Shown: positions 1 to 10,214 of the stretch, piece after piece | How the letters are laid out: every line of letters starts with the position of its first letter | Position numbering within the stretch: the stretch's first letter is position 1 | NCBI GenBank assembly: GCA_958496175.1 | Contig: OY292278.1 | Coordinates: forward strand, 7,626,001-7,690,000 | DNA length: 64,000 bases | Direction of reading: 5' to 3' | DNA from: Sisyra terminalis | Taxonomy: Eukaryota; Arthropoda; Insecta; Neuroptera; Sisyridae | Program-made: the position numbers and the translations under genes | Notes under the pieces: model-generated | What the model was told of the DNA's origin: nothing | Database searches by the model: none | Seen by the model: the letters and a program-made list of their open reading frames with translations, nothing else

Positions 1-245
1 TTACCTACAACTTTGCTCTTCAACTTTTTTTCATAGGACTTGCAGTTTTACCGGAAATCGAGATTAACCGTTTTTTACCCTTAAAAACTCACCCCCTCCC
101 CCTTCCCGACCTCAGATCGCCCGTAATTTATTTTTCCTTTCATTTTTGTTATATTCTCTACCTTTTCCAATGGGTTTCATTCTACTATAATTTTTTTTCA
201 CTTTTCACCATTTTTAAAATTATCGACCCTGGTCTATAAAGACTT

Positions 246-388
246 TTTGAAACTATTATATTCTTTGTGATTCAAGAAGTCTGATGAAGTTACGATACGT
301 AACGAAACGTAGCTAATTTGAATATTAAAAAATATTAAATAAAAAAAAACCGATCTTAAACAACCTGAATTGTCTTCTTATTTAAAAT
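246..388 (+). mobile_element. Hammerhead palindrome family B, single arm (copy B1)
   Basis: This is one arm of the family B element found complete at 8366-8686 and 51504-51830. The hammerhead core is intact: CTGATGA at 281-287, stem II GTTAC (289-293) with GTAAC (299-303), GAAA at 304-307, then the self-complementary ACGT at 307-310 and a GTA cleavage triplet ending at 311. Stem I can form from GCT (312-314) with AGT (278-280, one G-U pair) and, across an internal loop, TTGAAT (318-323) with ATTCAA (270-275). The arm ends in the family tail that reads cttcttattt. The opposite arm is missing. Activity is inferred, not shown. Confidence 0.75.
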
Positions 389-1469
389 TGTTATGTTGGT
401 TTGTGTAGATTTCAAAAACTCGAAAAGTTCTGCACCGATTTAGTTCAAATTTTGTCCTATTGTACAATCCGCTTTAAAGATTGTCTTTATCTTTTTTTAC
501 GTCAGTAACATGCCTGGCAACCGCAAAAAATGAATTTTTCAACGACCAATACAATAGCCACAAACTGTCAATACTTTATTGTTATGATCGTCAAAATGTA
601 ATTGATAAATGTATATCTTGAAGATATGTTATAATTGATACAGCGAGGGATGCTGCGGGTTGATTAGGGAGTTGATTCTAGTAATTCACCATTTTTTTTT
701 CTTAAATTCAATATACTTATTTACAACCATAGTCTGGCAGGATAACTTTTACCGGGTTCAGCAAGCATTGCAATAAAATAATTGGATTAGAATCGAATCT
801 ATTATATTTCTTTGCTTGTATAAATGAGTAATAATAATTTATTGATTCTTGAACTAGAAGACTTAAATCGCGAAGTATTAAAGACACCGCTGTTTCCATA
901 TATAAAAGAATTTGATTGTAGAGAAAAACACACAAGTCACAAACACAATGCCTCGTTTGTATATACATTTTTCGAGTTGGGATTTGCATACAGAAACTCT
1001 TATTTTGTATGATGTGCTTTTGATACACATACCTACATATGTTTGTATATGTATCGCAATGTCCATAATGTATATAAATAGGATGAATATTCTTCTGTGG
1101 TGATATCGAAACAGGATGTATCTAATGATGTAGAGAATACATTGGCTCAAAGATAACATCATACACAATCTCGTGAGCTTGTTGTGTCGTTTTCAACTTA
1201 AATGTTTGTTAGGTAAGAGGACAATATTGTCATACACACAATACACTACCACGAAAAAGCTAAGTTTCAATCAACAACTACGACAATTCTTTTTTAAATC
1301 TACTTTTCTACGCCACTGTTTTACAGTAAGATGTAACCGTGATTTTTCCTCGTTCCTACACCCATTTTGGCCAGTAGGAATGCTGTGATGTGATATAAGA
1401 AAAGTTCAAAGGCAAACTCTCCAAATTATAGAGGAGGATTTATTTTCAAAATTATGCAAAAAGAATGAT
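389..1469. other. No gene recognised; AT-rich spacer
   Basis: Overlapping short frames occur on both strands around 717-1170, but they have no recognisable domain and are rich in residues expected from AT-rich noncoding DNA. Nothing else is supported here. Confidence 0.6.
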
Positions 1470-2023
1470 TTTGAACAGAAGTTCAAACAAAAATATTCGT
1501 GACGTATTGCCCAGATACGTATTTCGATTGCCAAGCAATCTTCCTCAGTGGTCATCAAGTAGTTTGGATCACTCCGTAACTGCTTTGCCGAATTTTGAAT
1601 TGGTCCATTTTTCCCGTGTATTGCCTTAAATATAAACTGGTAAAATGGACCAATTCAATATTCGGCACTTTTCGGGTTGCTTACGAAGGATTCGGTGAAA
1701 GTAAGGAAATTTGGGACCCCTCCCCCAGACTTATAAATTGAGGTCAATCCGTGATTATTTTGTGAATCATCACAAAGCAGTTACGGAGTGATCCAAACTA
1801 CTTGATGACCACTGATGAAGATTGCTTGGCAATCGAAATACGTATCTGGGCAATACGTCACGAATATTTTTGTTTGAACTTCTGTTCAAATTTATGTTGG
1901 TGGTATGATTTTTATATATTATTATATTAAGTTTACATATTATTATATTACATTTGTATATTATTATGTTAAATTATACTACATAATTTGGACGGCAATA
2001 TATTTTATATATTGTATACACAG
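1470..2023 (+). mobile_element. Hammerhead palindrome family A, inverted dimer (copy A1)
   Basis: Two inverted arms face each other. The left arm carries the motif on the minus strand (about 1501-1560, core CTGAGGA). The right arm carries it on the plus strand: CTGATGA 1812-1818, one extra A, GATTGC (1820-1825) paired with GCAATC (1829-1834) around a TTG loop, GAAA 1835-1838, and the palindrome ATACGTAT ending in an ATC cleavage triplet at 1846. TGG just after the triplet pairs with CCA just before the core, giving the start of stem I. The right end stops at the family's short terminus (tatacacag, 2023) and abuts a Jockey RT remnant. The spacer between the arms holds unrelated DNA with its own hairpin (1590-1668). 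Confidence 0.85.
1590..1668. repeat. Hairpin inside the spacer of element A1
   Basis: About 24 bases beginning gccgaattttgaattgg are repeated inverted near 1640-1668 (accaattcaatattcggc), with about 30 bases between. No other family A copy has this insert, so it is a small insertion in the dimer spacer. Confidence 0.6.
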
Positions 2024-2432
2024 GTGTTACGGACTTTTACTAGGACTCAAATCTGCGATTAGTATGCACAATAAACTGACTTTATACAAAGGAATATTAC
2101 GACCTAGCTGGACATACAGAGCAGAATTGTGGGGTTCCGCTAAATCTTCCAATATACAACGAATCAAATCCTTTCAATCCAAATGTCTCCGAAGAATCCT
2201 CAACGCTCCCGATTATGTTTAAAAGGAAATAATTCATAGAGACCTAAGTATTCCCTATGTGACCGAACTTGTATCACATAAATTTCAAAAATTTCATGAA
2301 AAATTACACTATATAACCAATATAGCTCATATAAACCCAGAAGTGCAAACATTAGCATCATTACAACACTCAAAAAACCCTCCACTTCGACTGAAAAGGT
2401 GATGGCCCAGAGATCATCTTATTAATTCGTAG
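2024..2432 (+). pseudogene. 3' end of a Jockey-type non-LTR retrotransposon reverse transcriptase ORF
   Basis: One reading frame encodes the C-terminal tail of a Jockey-clade ORF2 protein. It has the typical LTLYKGILRPSWTY...LWGSA segment, then a QSKCLRRILNAP segment, then IHRDLSIPYV and a final arginine-rich RLKR.WPRD. The frame is interrupted by two stops, TAA at 2220-2222 and TGA at 2400-2402, and closes at TAG 2430-2432. The 5' part (endonuclease and most of the RT) is absent: the hammerhead element A1 ends directly at its left edge. It is a dead fragment. Clade assignment rests on recalled motif patterns, not on an alignment. Confidence 0.8.
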
Positions 2433-2640
2433 AGTTCCAATAATGATTGGTACCTCTCATCAAGTCCTCAAAAACCTGGTGGCTTTAATTTGAATTTCTT
2501 TTCGAGTTAATTTTTTGGAAATTTTGGATTCTTCTAGTCTAGTAACTTGTTTCTCTTTGTTATTGTATTGTTGCCGTTAAACTTGGTAATATAATTTAAT
2601 AATCATCAATATTACTTGCATTCCGTGTTTTTTTTTTTTT
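2433..2640 (+). mobile_element. Probable 3' UTR of the Jockey-like fragment
   Basis: About 200 bases follow the RT stop without coding potential and finish at a T-rich run (2626-2641). The true 3' end of the retrotransposon and any target-site duplication cannot be placed. Confidence 0.35.
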
Positions 2641-2939
2641 TTGATTTCGTTATGGATAATTAATTCGATTCAATGTTTAAATGGATTTATGATTGAGCGG
2701 GAAAAAATTGTGATTTAAATAATTAAAAGTTAATTTGATTTAACGGAATTAGGTTTGCTGTAAAATAATTGATTAATCCATTTAATGTATCCGTTAAGGG
2801 GAAGGCAGAGTAACACGAGAAAATTGTTCTACTTGTGCAAATGAACATTTTTTGGGCCAATTTGAATTTGGCATAGCCTTAATGAGGGAATTTGGGATTT
2901 TTTGTTGTTATTGTTGTTGTTTTGTCTCAATTGTTATGA

Positions 2940-3240
2940 GGTTATATCAAGTGTTGCGTTTGTACGGTCGGCATGGATGAAAGGCAAATGAACGTCGGTC
3001 GGCGTGAATCGTGTGCACTCGTTGCACAGACCGATTACCGTTTCCCCTACATTCCTGATGGGAACACGTCGCCGGTTTTCGAGACTTCGATCTCTTACAT
3101 TCCCACACCATCAGACATCAGTGTCTGGCGATGACATTCCGACCATTTCAATTGTTGTTCAATTGTTGAATTTTCGATTGTTGCCCACCCCCTCAATCCA
3201 GACGCGTTGGAAAAGTTCTTAACGGAATTGGGCGCCGTAT
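2940..3240. other. GC-richer unique segment without a recognised gene
   Basis: This stretch is clearly less AT-rich than its surroundings and matches no other part of the window. An open frame at 3004-3222 (+) encodes a basic, serine-rich peptide with no familiar domain. It could be an untranslated exon or a conserved regulatory block. Neither can be shown from one sequence. Confidence 0.3.
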
Positions 3241-3868
3241 TTTTGTAGATCCCAAAAAATAATAATGTACAATGTGATTATTAAGTTGTTGGATGTGTTA
3301 CGATTGGTTCGTGTGGTTGATTTTCAGTGCGTTCAGGTGTGATTGTTGCAGTGATGAAAAAGTGATTTTTTTTCTCTTTAAACAAGGATGTATTTAATTC
3401 ATTTTCGTAAGTGTTTCCATTTTCTATCAATATACATGTTTCTCGTTATTGAAAGTAATTCTAAGAAAAAATTTTACGTGTACGAAGAATCCATTTCGAT
3501 CGGTTCGGTTTTAGTTGAATAAAGATGGAGAAAGTCTGTTGAAAGACTTGGAAGGTCTCGAAGTATCTGATTTCAAAATTGCTTAACTCTTCGAAAAGTA
3601 ATTAATTTTCTTTTCAATTCATAGATTGGTGGTATGTAAGATATGTAGCAGAGTTGAGCGACCTAAGTGTTAGATTTCCAGTTGTTATTTTTTCGTTGGT
3701 TTCCCATTATTGTTTTATATGAAAACGTGGAAGACTTTGGAATCAGGGTATGGATATATAGGAACGTGGATATTGAGGCTTGAATGCGTCCTTCGTCTTA
3801 AAGTATCTCTCCAACGCCCCCTTGATCCCGGTTTGGGGCCTTACAACAATAATAAACAGAAACTGACA

Positions 3869-3915
3869 GACAGACAGACACAGTCGTTGGACCGACCGAC
3901 CGATAGACACACAGA
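3869..3915. repeat. Tetranucleotide microsatellite, GACA/GACC type
   Basis: Successive gaca units followed by gacc units and then a gaca-like tail form an impure tetranucleotide run. It has no gene context. Confidence 0.75.
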
Positions 3916-4602
3916 CTTATAATATAAAGAAAATGTTTGTCGTACAAACTGCATTCATCGCATCGGTTTCTTCAAGTTATAAGGGAATGATGAAAGCGAT
4001 AAGACTGAGGGATCTAGGATGCTATGGTGATGATGTTTTGTTATTGTTGATGATGATGACGACATATCTCTATGTCACATATAATGATGCAGTTCCGCGG
4101 TCGCTATGCTCATTTTTTTCCCTAATTAATTCCTTTTTTATGTAGATGACTTCATAACAGTTATTCTTTTTTTTAAACTATCGTAAGAATTCATGGAATT
4201 TTTCATCGATGACTCATCGATTTCCAGAAGAAATATTTCATCGTATCCTATTGCATCGTATAAATAACAGGGTAGAAACCGGATTTTTTTGCTTTGGGTT
4301 TTTCCCAAACGCCAAAATCCTATAACGTGTGCCATAAGTTCAGCAAAGGCGGGGAGGTTAGGATCGAAATCGGCTTATCACCGTGTCTGAGTTTACCAGA
4401 AGATAGGAGCAATCTTAAATAAATATTCTTCCTCAAACAAAAATCAGGATTTGCACCTGCTTTTGTTTGTACAGCTTGACAAATCAATTGCCGAAGTTTC
4501 CAGATCTTTCTGGAATACGACTCTTTGGTCGTTGCCTACTTATCAATTAGTTTCATTGCAGCAATCATAGATTGCTGTGTTCAGCTCACTAGGATGTCAC
4601 CA

Positions 4603-5376
4603 TTAAGGGAGTGTTCTAGTCTAGAGGCATGAATTTCAGGTAATTTTTGAAGTGTCATAAAAAATTGCCAATTAATATTTTTACTATTCATTTTTTCATC
4701 AGTTATTTATTAACATTTCAAGAATACAGAAAAAAATAAAAAAAAGTTAAAAATTTCAAAAATTAGCAGCTGATGAAGTGGGGGGTCTCAAAAAATTGGC
4801 ACGTGACCATACCCACGATTTCAACCCTCCTAATAATCTGACCCCAAAAAAAAAAAAGATTATTAATCTAGAATAAAGTCGCAATGTCTGGAACTACGGA
4901 AAAGTATGAAATAAATTTTTTCACGAAATGGCGACTGCCTGAAAAAAAAAACAATTTTTGTACCACTTTTTTTGACTGTTTCGAATTTTTTAAAAATAGT
5001 AAAAATCAAAATTTGGGGATGGGAATAGTTCCAGACATAGACAAGTCTATAAAGAAGACTCTCTAAAAATTTCAGGTAAATCGGTTCAGTAGAACCTGAG
5101 AAATCGTGGGTATCGTTTTGAAAAAAACATTTTCGAGAAAAACGCGTTTAAAGTTTTACGTTAAGTTTCAGGCAGCATAATTGATAGAATAGAATGTATT
5201 ACTTACATTCTCTTAATCAGCCATCCCAGCTTCATACAAAACCGCTATAACTTCGGAAATAATTTGAATTTTGAAAAATCCTTTTAGGAAGATATTTTTG
5301 AATATCTAAACTATCGGATTATGAAAAAAAAATTTTTTTGATTTTTTCAAATTTCTAGAGTAGAATACCCCCTTAA
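4603..5376. mobile_element. TTAA-flanked MITE (piggyBac-like termini)
   Basis: The element starts TTAAGGGAGTGTTCTAGTC (4603) and ends with the inverted match ctagagtagaataccccc followed by TTAA (5373-5376). This gives terminal inverted repeats of roughly 20 bp and a TTAA target site, the signature of piggyBac-type insertions. There is no transposase; a 60-codon frame at 4884-5066 is lysine- and phenylalanine-rich noise. At 774 bp it is a non-autonomous element. Confidence 0.7.
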
Positions 5377-5570
5377 GGTAATTGTTATCAAAAGAAAAGA
5401 CTAACGTACTCGTAAAACATTTGAATGGTGTTTTATTTGTTCATAGGCTTCTTTGATTTTCTGGTATTTTCACCGCTAACTTGATTTTGTGGGAGGAAAA
5501 ATATGTTTCTAGGGAATTAGATATAAATTACAAAAGTTATAATTTGGGCTGGTCTTAGGATTAAGACCAC

Positions 5571-6811
5571 TTTTTAAATAAGAAGAAAATTCAGGTTATT
5601 TAAGATCTTCTTGTTTTTTATTTAATATTTTTATTATTCAATTAGCTACGTTTCGTTACTAATCGTAACTTTCTCAGGCTGCTTGATTCACAAAAATAAA
5701 ATATTAAATAAAAAAAAAAATATTTTTGTCAATCAAAAGAAGCCTGAGGAAGTTGCGATTAGTAACGAAACGTAGCTAATCTGTCTATTATTATAAAGAG
5801 GAAAGATTTGATTGTTTGTTTGCTTAGAATAGGCTCCGAAACTACTTGACCGATTTGAAAAATTCTTTCGCTGTTGCAAAGTTGTTGTAAATAGATCCTT
5901 AGGGTTGCTCAGTAAGGAAATATTAACGAAAAAAATGTAATATTAATAATAATAATAGAAATAAAGCTTAAATTAAATACGTTTTTATAACCGTGCATAC
6001 ATAAAATCGTGTATTTATATATCCCCTCTGACTGATGAAATTTTAATATTGGATGTATTCCTTATAGGAAGTAGGCATGTGATAAGATTTTTTTTTTTGA
6101 AAATTCCTACCCTAACAGACAAGGGCGGATTCAGGATTTTTTTCTTGGGGGGGAACACTATCTTTTATTTGCAAATGCATGAATGGGATCACGAAAAAAA
6201 TTCGCAATTCCAGCCAGAAATCATCATAATGATAAATAATAAATAATCATATCATCATAATGATAAAAGAAATTTAAAATCCTCTTCCAGAGCATAAGGC
6301 ATACGCCAAATCGTGTATGGTGAACTCTTGACTATCCAATATGGTTTAATTATATAGTTGAAATTCAGATATTTTAATAATAAGTGTAAGGATACATAAT
6401 GGTTATACATGATTATGGAAGAACTGGGTTTCGTGCAATTGTACAAATTTCAATTTTGCGGTTGTGTTGTACAGTGCAATAGTGTAAGAGTTTTTGGAAA
6501 AAGGTTCATTCGGGAATCGAAAAAGGGGAGATGGGGTTATTTTGATGCGAGTATTTTGATAAGTTTCGACATTTTTTAGTTATAATTAAGACCGAATTTA
6601 TTGAACTTGGCGATATTTTTTATTTGATGTATGATGTAGTATGATTATATTTTTGGTAAAAGAATAAGAAAAATAAAATACGTTACGCAGACGAAGTCGC
6701 GGGGATCAGCTATTGAATAATAAAAATATTAAATAAAAAACAAAAAGATCTTAAATAACCTGACTTTTCTTTTTATTTAAAAAATATAAAAGCTGAGATC
6801 TGAATTTTATT
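5571..6811 (+). mobile_element. Hammerhead palindrome family B split by a Helitron (copy B2)
   Basis: The left arm (5571-5700) carries the motif on the minus strand, but the core is damaged (CTGAGAA). The right arm has CTGAGGA at about 5746-5752 and intact GAAA, then breaks at the A/T after gctaa (5779). A 933-bp Helitron follows, and the arm resumes at 6713 with ttgaataat and runs to the family tail aagctgagatctgaatttta near 6810. Joining 5779 to 6713 gives the uninterrupted sequence seen in copies B4 and B5. The Helitron is therefore the younger insertion. Confidence 0.8.
5780..6712 (+). mobile_element. Non-autonomous Helitron nested in element B2
   Basis: The 5' end reads TCTGTCTATTATTATAAAG and the 3' end has a GC-rich hairpin region (cgcagacgaagtcgcgg) followed by cagcta. 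The insertion lies exactly between A and T with no target duplication, as Helitrons do. The 5' end and an internal block beginning gataaaagaaatttaaaa recur at 56592-57560. No Rep/helicase coding region is present. The last base of the usual CTAG terminus appears lost. Confidence 0.8.
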
Positions 6812-8365
6812 ATATTTTAATACCACTGTTAAAATGAACGACTCAATTCAAGAAACCGATGACTTATGCAATATTATTTTTAAATATTTTACTGTCCAAC
6901 AATTTTTTTTTTAATTCTAACGGAAAAAGAAAATTGTCAATGTATTATAAGGTCGTTTGTATCGACACGTATACACATATATAAGTACAGTACAGAGCAC
7001 ATATATAAACATATTGACGGACAAATAAATACTATGCCAAGTTAACGGTGCATTTGATGACATTTTCTTCTTTCCATTGACCAAAGACATTCAGTGGACA
7101 GTCAATGCGCGACCACGACAAACTTAAACTTACATATAAAGTTTCAAAAACAAGTGGTTGCATCAAGAATTGCAATCATTCAATAAAATACAAACAATCA
7201 ACGGCAACCGATTTTCTCTCGATTTTATAATTTTTTTTTTTGCTCCCCCAATCCCCCCGTTACTCACATCACCATCGTGGAATGGAATGCAAGACACCGT
7301 TACAATACCATCTTTATTGTGCAAGCCTTTCCTCTGCGTTACCATTTTCCATTTAAAAAAAAACCTCCAAATCTCAATTTGAATCTAAAATGTTTCTCTA
7401 GCATAGGAAGTGATAGACTATTTGGAGCATTGGAGCAAATCTTTGACTTTCTAATTGAAGTGGAATTTGCAAAGCAACGAACACAACAATCTCGACTCTC
7501 TTTCTCTGTTGCTGATGCAAAAGCGATGCATAATTAAAAAAAAAAAAAATTGTTTTCAACAAACGTGATTTTCAAACAATTTGGACAAAGACTTAAATAA
7601 TTTCTCGAGAGAATGAATGCAACAGTTCAACCCGATGGTGAAAGTTTTTACCTTGAGACTGTGGAAGAATGTAAATTTATGCATAGCACTTCTCATATAT
7701 GTTATTTATATAATTTTTTTTTTCTTAATAAATTTCGATTACAAAACCACAAATAATATCAAACTAATTTCCAACAAAAAAACAAAACTTCTTTTGCGTT
7801 TAAAGATGCAATAAAATTTGGGAAGTTAGTTATTGCTATATCTTGCCGAATGATCACTTAAAGTGGTTTAGTAGACTTAGAATGAGTAATGCTTATAAAA
7901 GCACAGAAGAAAAATTTTTAACACAAATTTCCCTATATTAAGTTTCAAAACCTGTTGATTTCATTGTTTAATTTTCAAGAAAATCCTAAACACTAGTAAC
8001 TTCTAGATTATATTTGCTTTTCACTCATACGTATGAGTTAAAACATTCTTTGTTTCCTGCCTTTATCGATATAAAAATTACATATTACAAATTGTTAAAT
8101 AACAATTTAATTTATCCAAGTTGCAAACCATGTATCATAAATTCCAGACGAAAAAGGTTATTATAAAAAAGCTCCCCTAAACAGCAAAAATTTGACGAGC
8201 CAAGGATAGGTCCAGATTTGGGACCCAAACATGTTTACCACCATTGGTCCACGGTTCTCTATCACAATTGGACCATGCTTAATCTTAACCTTATATACAA
8301 ATGATTATAAATAAACAAAAGTAAACTGAATAATTAAATAAAACTAAAGTTAACAATGGTTATAA
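6812..8365. other. No gene recognised
   Basis: Frames at 7158-7382, 7277-7537 and 7617-7814 overlap one another on different phases and show no domain. The segment 7200-7540 is somewhat less AT-rich and unique in the window. The rest is AT-rich DNA. Confidence 0.5.
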
Positions 8366-8686
8366 AAAATAAGAAGACAATTCAGGTTGTTTAAGATCAT
8401 TTTTTTTATTTAATATTTTTTAATATTCAAATTAGCTACGTTTTGTTTCGTATTGTAACTTCATCAGGCTTCTTGAATCACAAAAAATATAATATTTTCA
8501 ATTTAAATTCAATAAATATAAAAAAAAAATTATTATATTTTTTGTGATTCAAGAAGTCTGATGAAGTTACGATACGTAACGAAACGTAGATAATTTGAAT
8601 ATTAAAAAATATTAAATAAAAAAAACCCATCGTAAACAACCTGAATTGTTTTCTTATTTAATAAAAACTGAGATCTTAATTTTATC
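8366..8686 (+). mobile_element. Hammerhead palindrome family B, inverted dimer (copy B3)
   Basis: Both arms and the outer tails are present. The right arm has CTGATGA 8558-8564, stem II GTTAC/GTAAC, GAAA 8581-8584 and ACGT with a GTA triplet ending at 8588. The stem I strand ATTCAA (8547-8552) faces TTTGAAT downstream. The left arm is the inverted copy, but rearrangement around its GAAA (a ttttg insertion near 8440) should inactivate it. A short T/A-rich spacer separates the arms. Confidence 0.8.
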
Positions 8687-8994
8687 ACCAAATAGTTGTA
8701 ATTTGATTACATTAATCCAGGGGTTCTCAAACTTTCTAAATTTCATACCACATAACTTTAAGATAAAAATTTTATGTTTCATTATCAACAAAAGGAAATT
8801 TTGATTAAACCGAATTTATGGATGAAATAATTTGAACTTGTTTTACTTGCTAATTTATTTGTGCCTGTTTCTTTCTTTCCAATTAGAATATATCATATAA
8901 AACTTATTGGTCTACTTTTTCTATGTATCAAAATTTTATACAATTATTATCAATTCAATTGTCGATTTACTTATTTAAATTTAAATTTTATTTA

Positions 8995-9312
8995 ATTTTT
9001 AGCAGGAAAGTGAACTTAAAGGATGTAAATCCATAAACTAATAATTAATTCAGCGATGTTTCGGTCCTTTATTTGACCTTCATCAGGCTTCTAAAAAATC
9101 ATATTAATACAAACAAGTTTACAGAGCTTTTCAGGACATTCTTAATTGTTAAATTGTTCATTTACTATAACAATTTGACAAAATGAACAATTTAATGTAT
9201 TAACATGATTTTTTAGACGCCTGATGAAGGTCAAATAAAAAACCGAAACGTCGCTAAATTAATAATTAGTATATGAATTTACATCCTTTAAGTTCACTTT
9301 CCTGCTAAAAAT
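8995..9312 (+). mobile_element. Hammerhead palindrome family C, inverted dimer
   Basis: The ends ttttagcaggaaagtgaac and gttcactttcctgctaaaa form terminal inverted repeats. The right arm holds CTGATGA 9221-9227, one extra A, a GGT/ACC stem II with an A-rich loop, GAAA 9245-9248 and ACGTC, so GTC is the expected cleavage triplet. The left arm carries the same motif on the minus strand with a longer stem II (GGTC/GACC), but its stem III is changed to ACAT. The outer sequence and the stem II sequence differ from families A and B, so this is a separate family with the same design. Confidence 0.8.
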
Positions 9313-9454
9313 CAAACAATATTATGTAAAGTATGGACACAACAAATTTATCGTTAAATTTCAATCTTCAATATACAAATAGGCAAACTTATGTAAGTTT
9401 TTCAGCAAAAAAAAGAGAACAAATATTTGTAAGGTTAAACGAGTGAGTGAAATA

Positions 9455-9580
9455 CAATCATTGTCTTGGTTGTTACTGTTTCAACTATAATTTTGATTTC
9501 AATAAATTGCCAATTTTTACCAATTTACAAAATGGCATTGTTGAGCTATAATTATTTCACGAGAAGCTACTAGTAGCTAA
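9455..9580. repeat. Dispersed repeat, TTTCAACTAT family (copy 1)
   Basis: The order gtttcaactat, tttgatttcaataaattgccaa and then gaagctactagta recurs with drift at 53470-53590 and 62665-62785. Boundaries are not defined and there is no coding frame. Confidence 0.45.
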
Positions 9581-10001
9581 ATAATATCGAAGTTAATGGT
9601 CTTGTTATAATTAACATTTTGTAAGGATAGGTAATCCTTAATTACCTAAATTTTCTCAGTTTTCGCTCAAATTTGACCAATCATTAACATGGTCAAGGGT
9701 TCCTACCGATTCGGAACTCTACCATGGGTCAAAATAGGTTTATCGAAGTTGGGATCCAAGTGTTGGCTTAAGTATGGCGTCATCGTTTAATTTTGAGGAT
9801 TCCTGGTAAGGACATATAGTTTGTGACCCCCAATTGTTTCGTTAAACTGAAGTAAATTTTGATAACATGAAATTTATGCCAATTGAATTTGTATTTGGCC
9901 GTTTTTATTTCGCAAACTTGACAATGAATAGCAAAAATTCTCTACCAGGCATTTAAAGGCCTTACCAAATTGAAAGCATATAGTTGTAGTATAGACTATA
10001 G

Positions 10002-10214
10002 CAGCGGTTCTTAACCTTTTTCAGTCGCGGACCCTCAAGGAAATCAAGCATAATGCCAAGGACCCCTGAGTGAAAAAAAGGTGCAATTTTCGGATAATAT
10101 TATAATTTAGTATTCATTAATTTAAAAAAAAACAAACTTTTTCAAATGGAACCGCGGACCTCCAGGATTCCGCGGACCTCCAGAATTCCACGGACCACAG
10201 GTTAGGAAACAATG
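10002..10214. mobile_element. hAT-type MITE with perfect 8-bp target duplication
   Basis: The element starts CAGCGGTTCTTAACC and ends with an imperfect inverted match (ggttaggaaacaatg). It is flanked by perfect 8-bp direct repeats, gactatag at 9994-10001 and 10215-10222, diagnostic of hAT-type insertion. The interior contains repeated ccgcggacctccag units. Three related copies lie at 18103, 18864 and 48355. Confidence 0.88.

Noticed and set aside
717..1168. Several overlapping 60-100-codon frames on both strands
   Set aside because: They overlap in conflicting phases, are rich in I/Y/F/K/C as expected from AT-rich noncoding DNA, and show no domain or splice signals.
4680..4780. Hammerhead cores at other CTGATGA sites (for example 4693 on the minus strand, 4769, 6033, 38987, 52300)
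   Set aside because: None is followed by a pairable stem II and GAAA, so these are chance heptamers.
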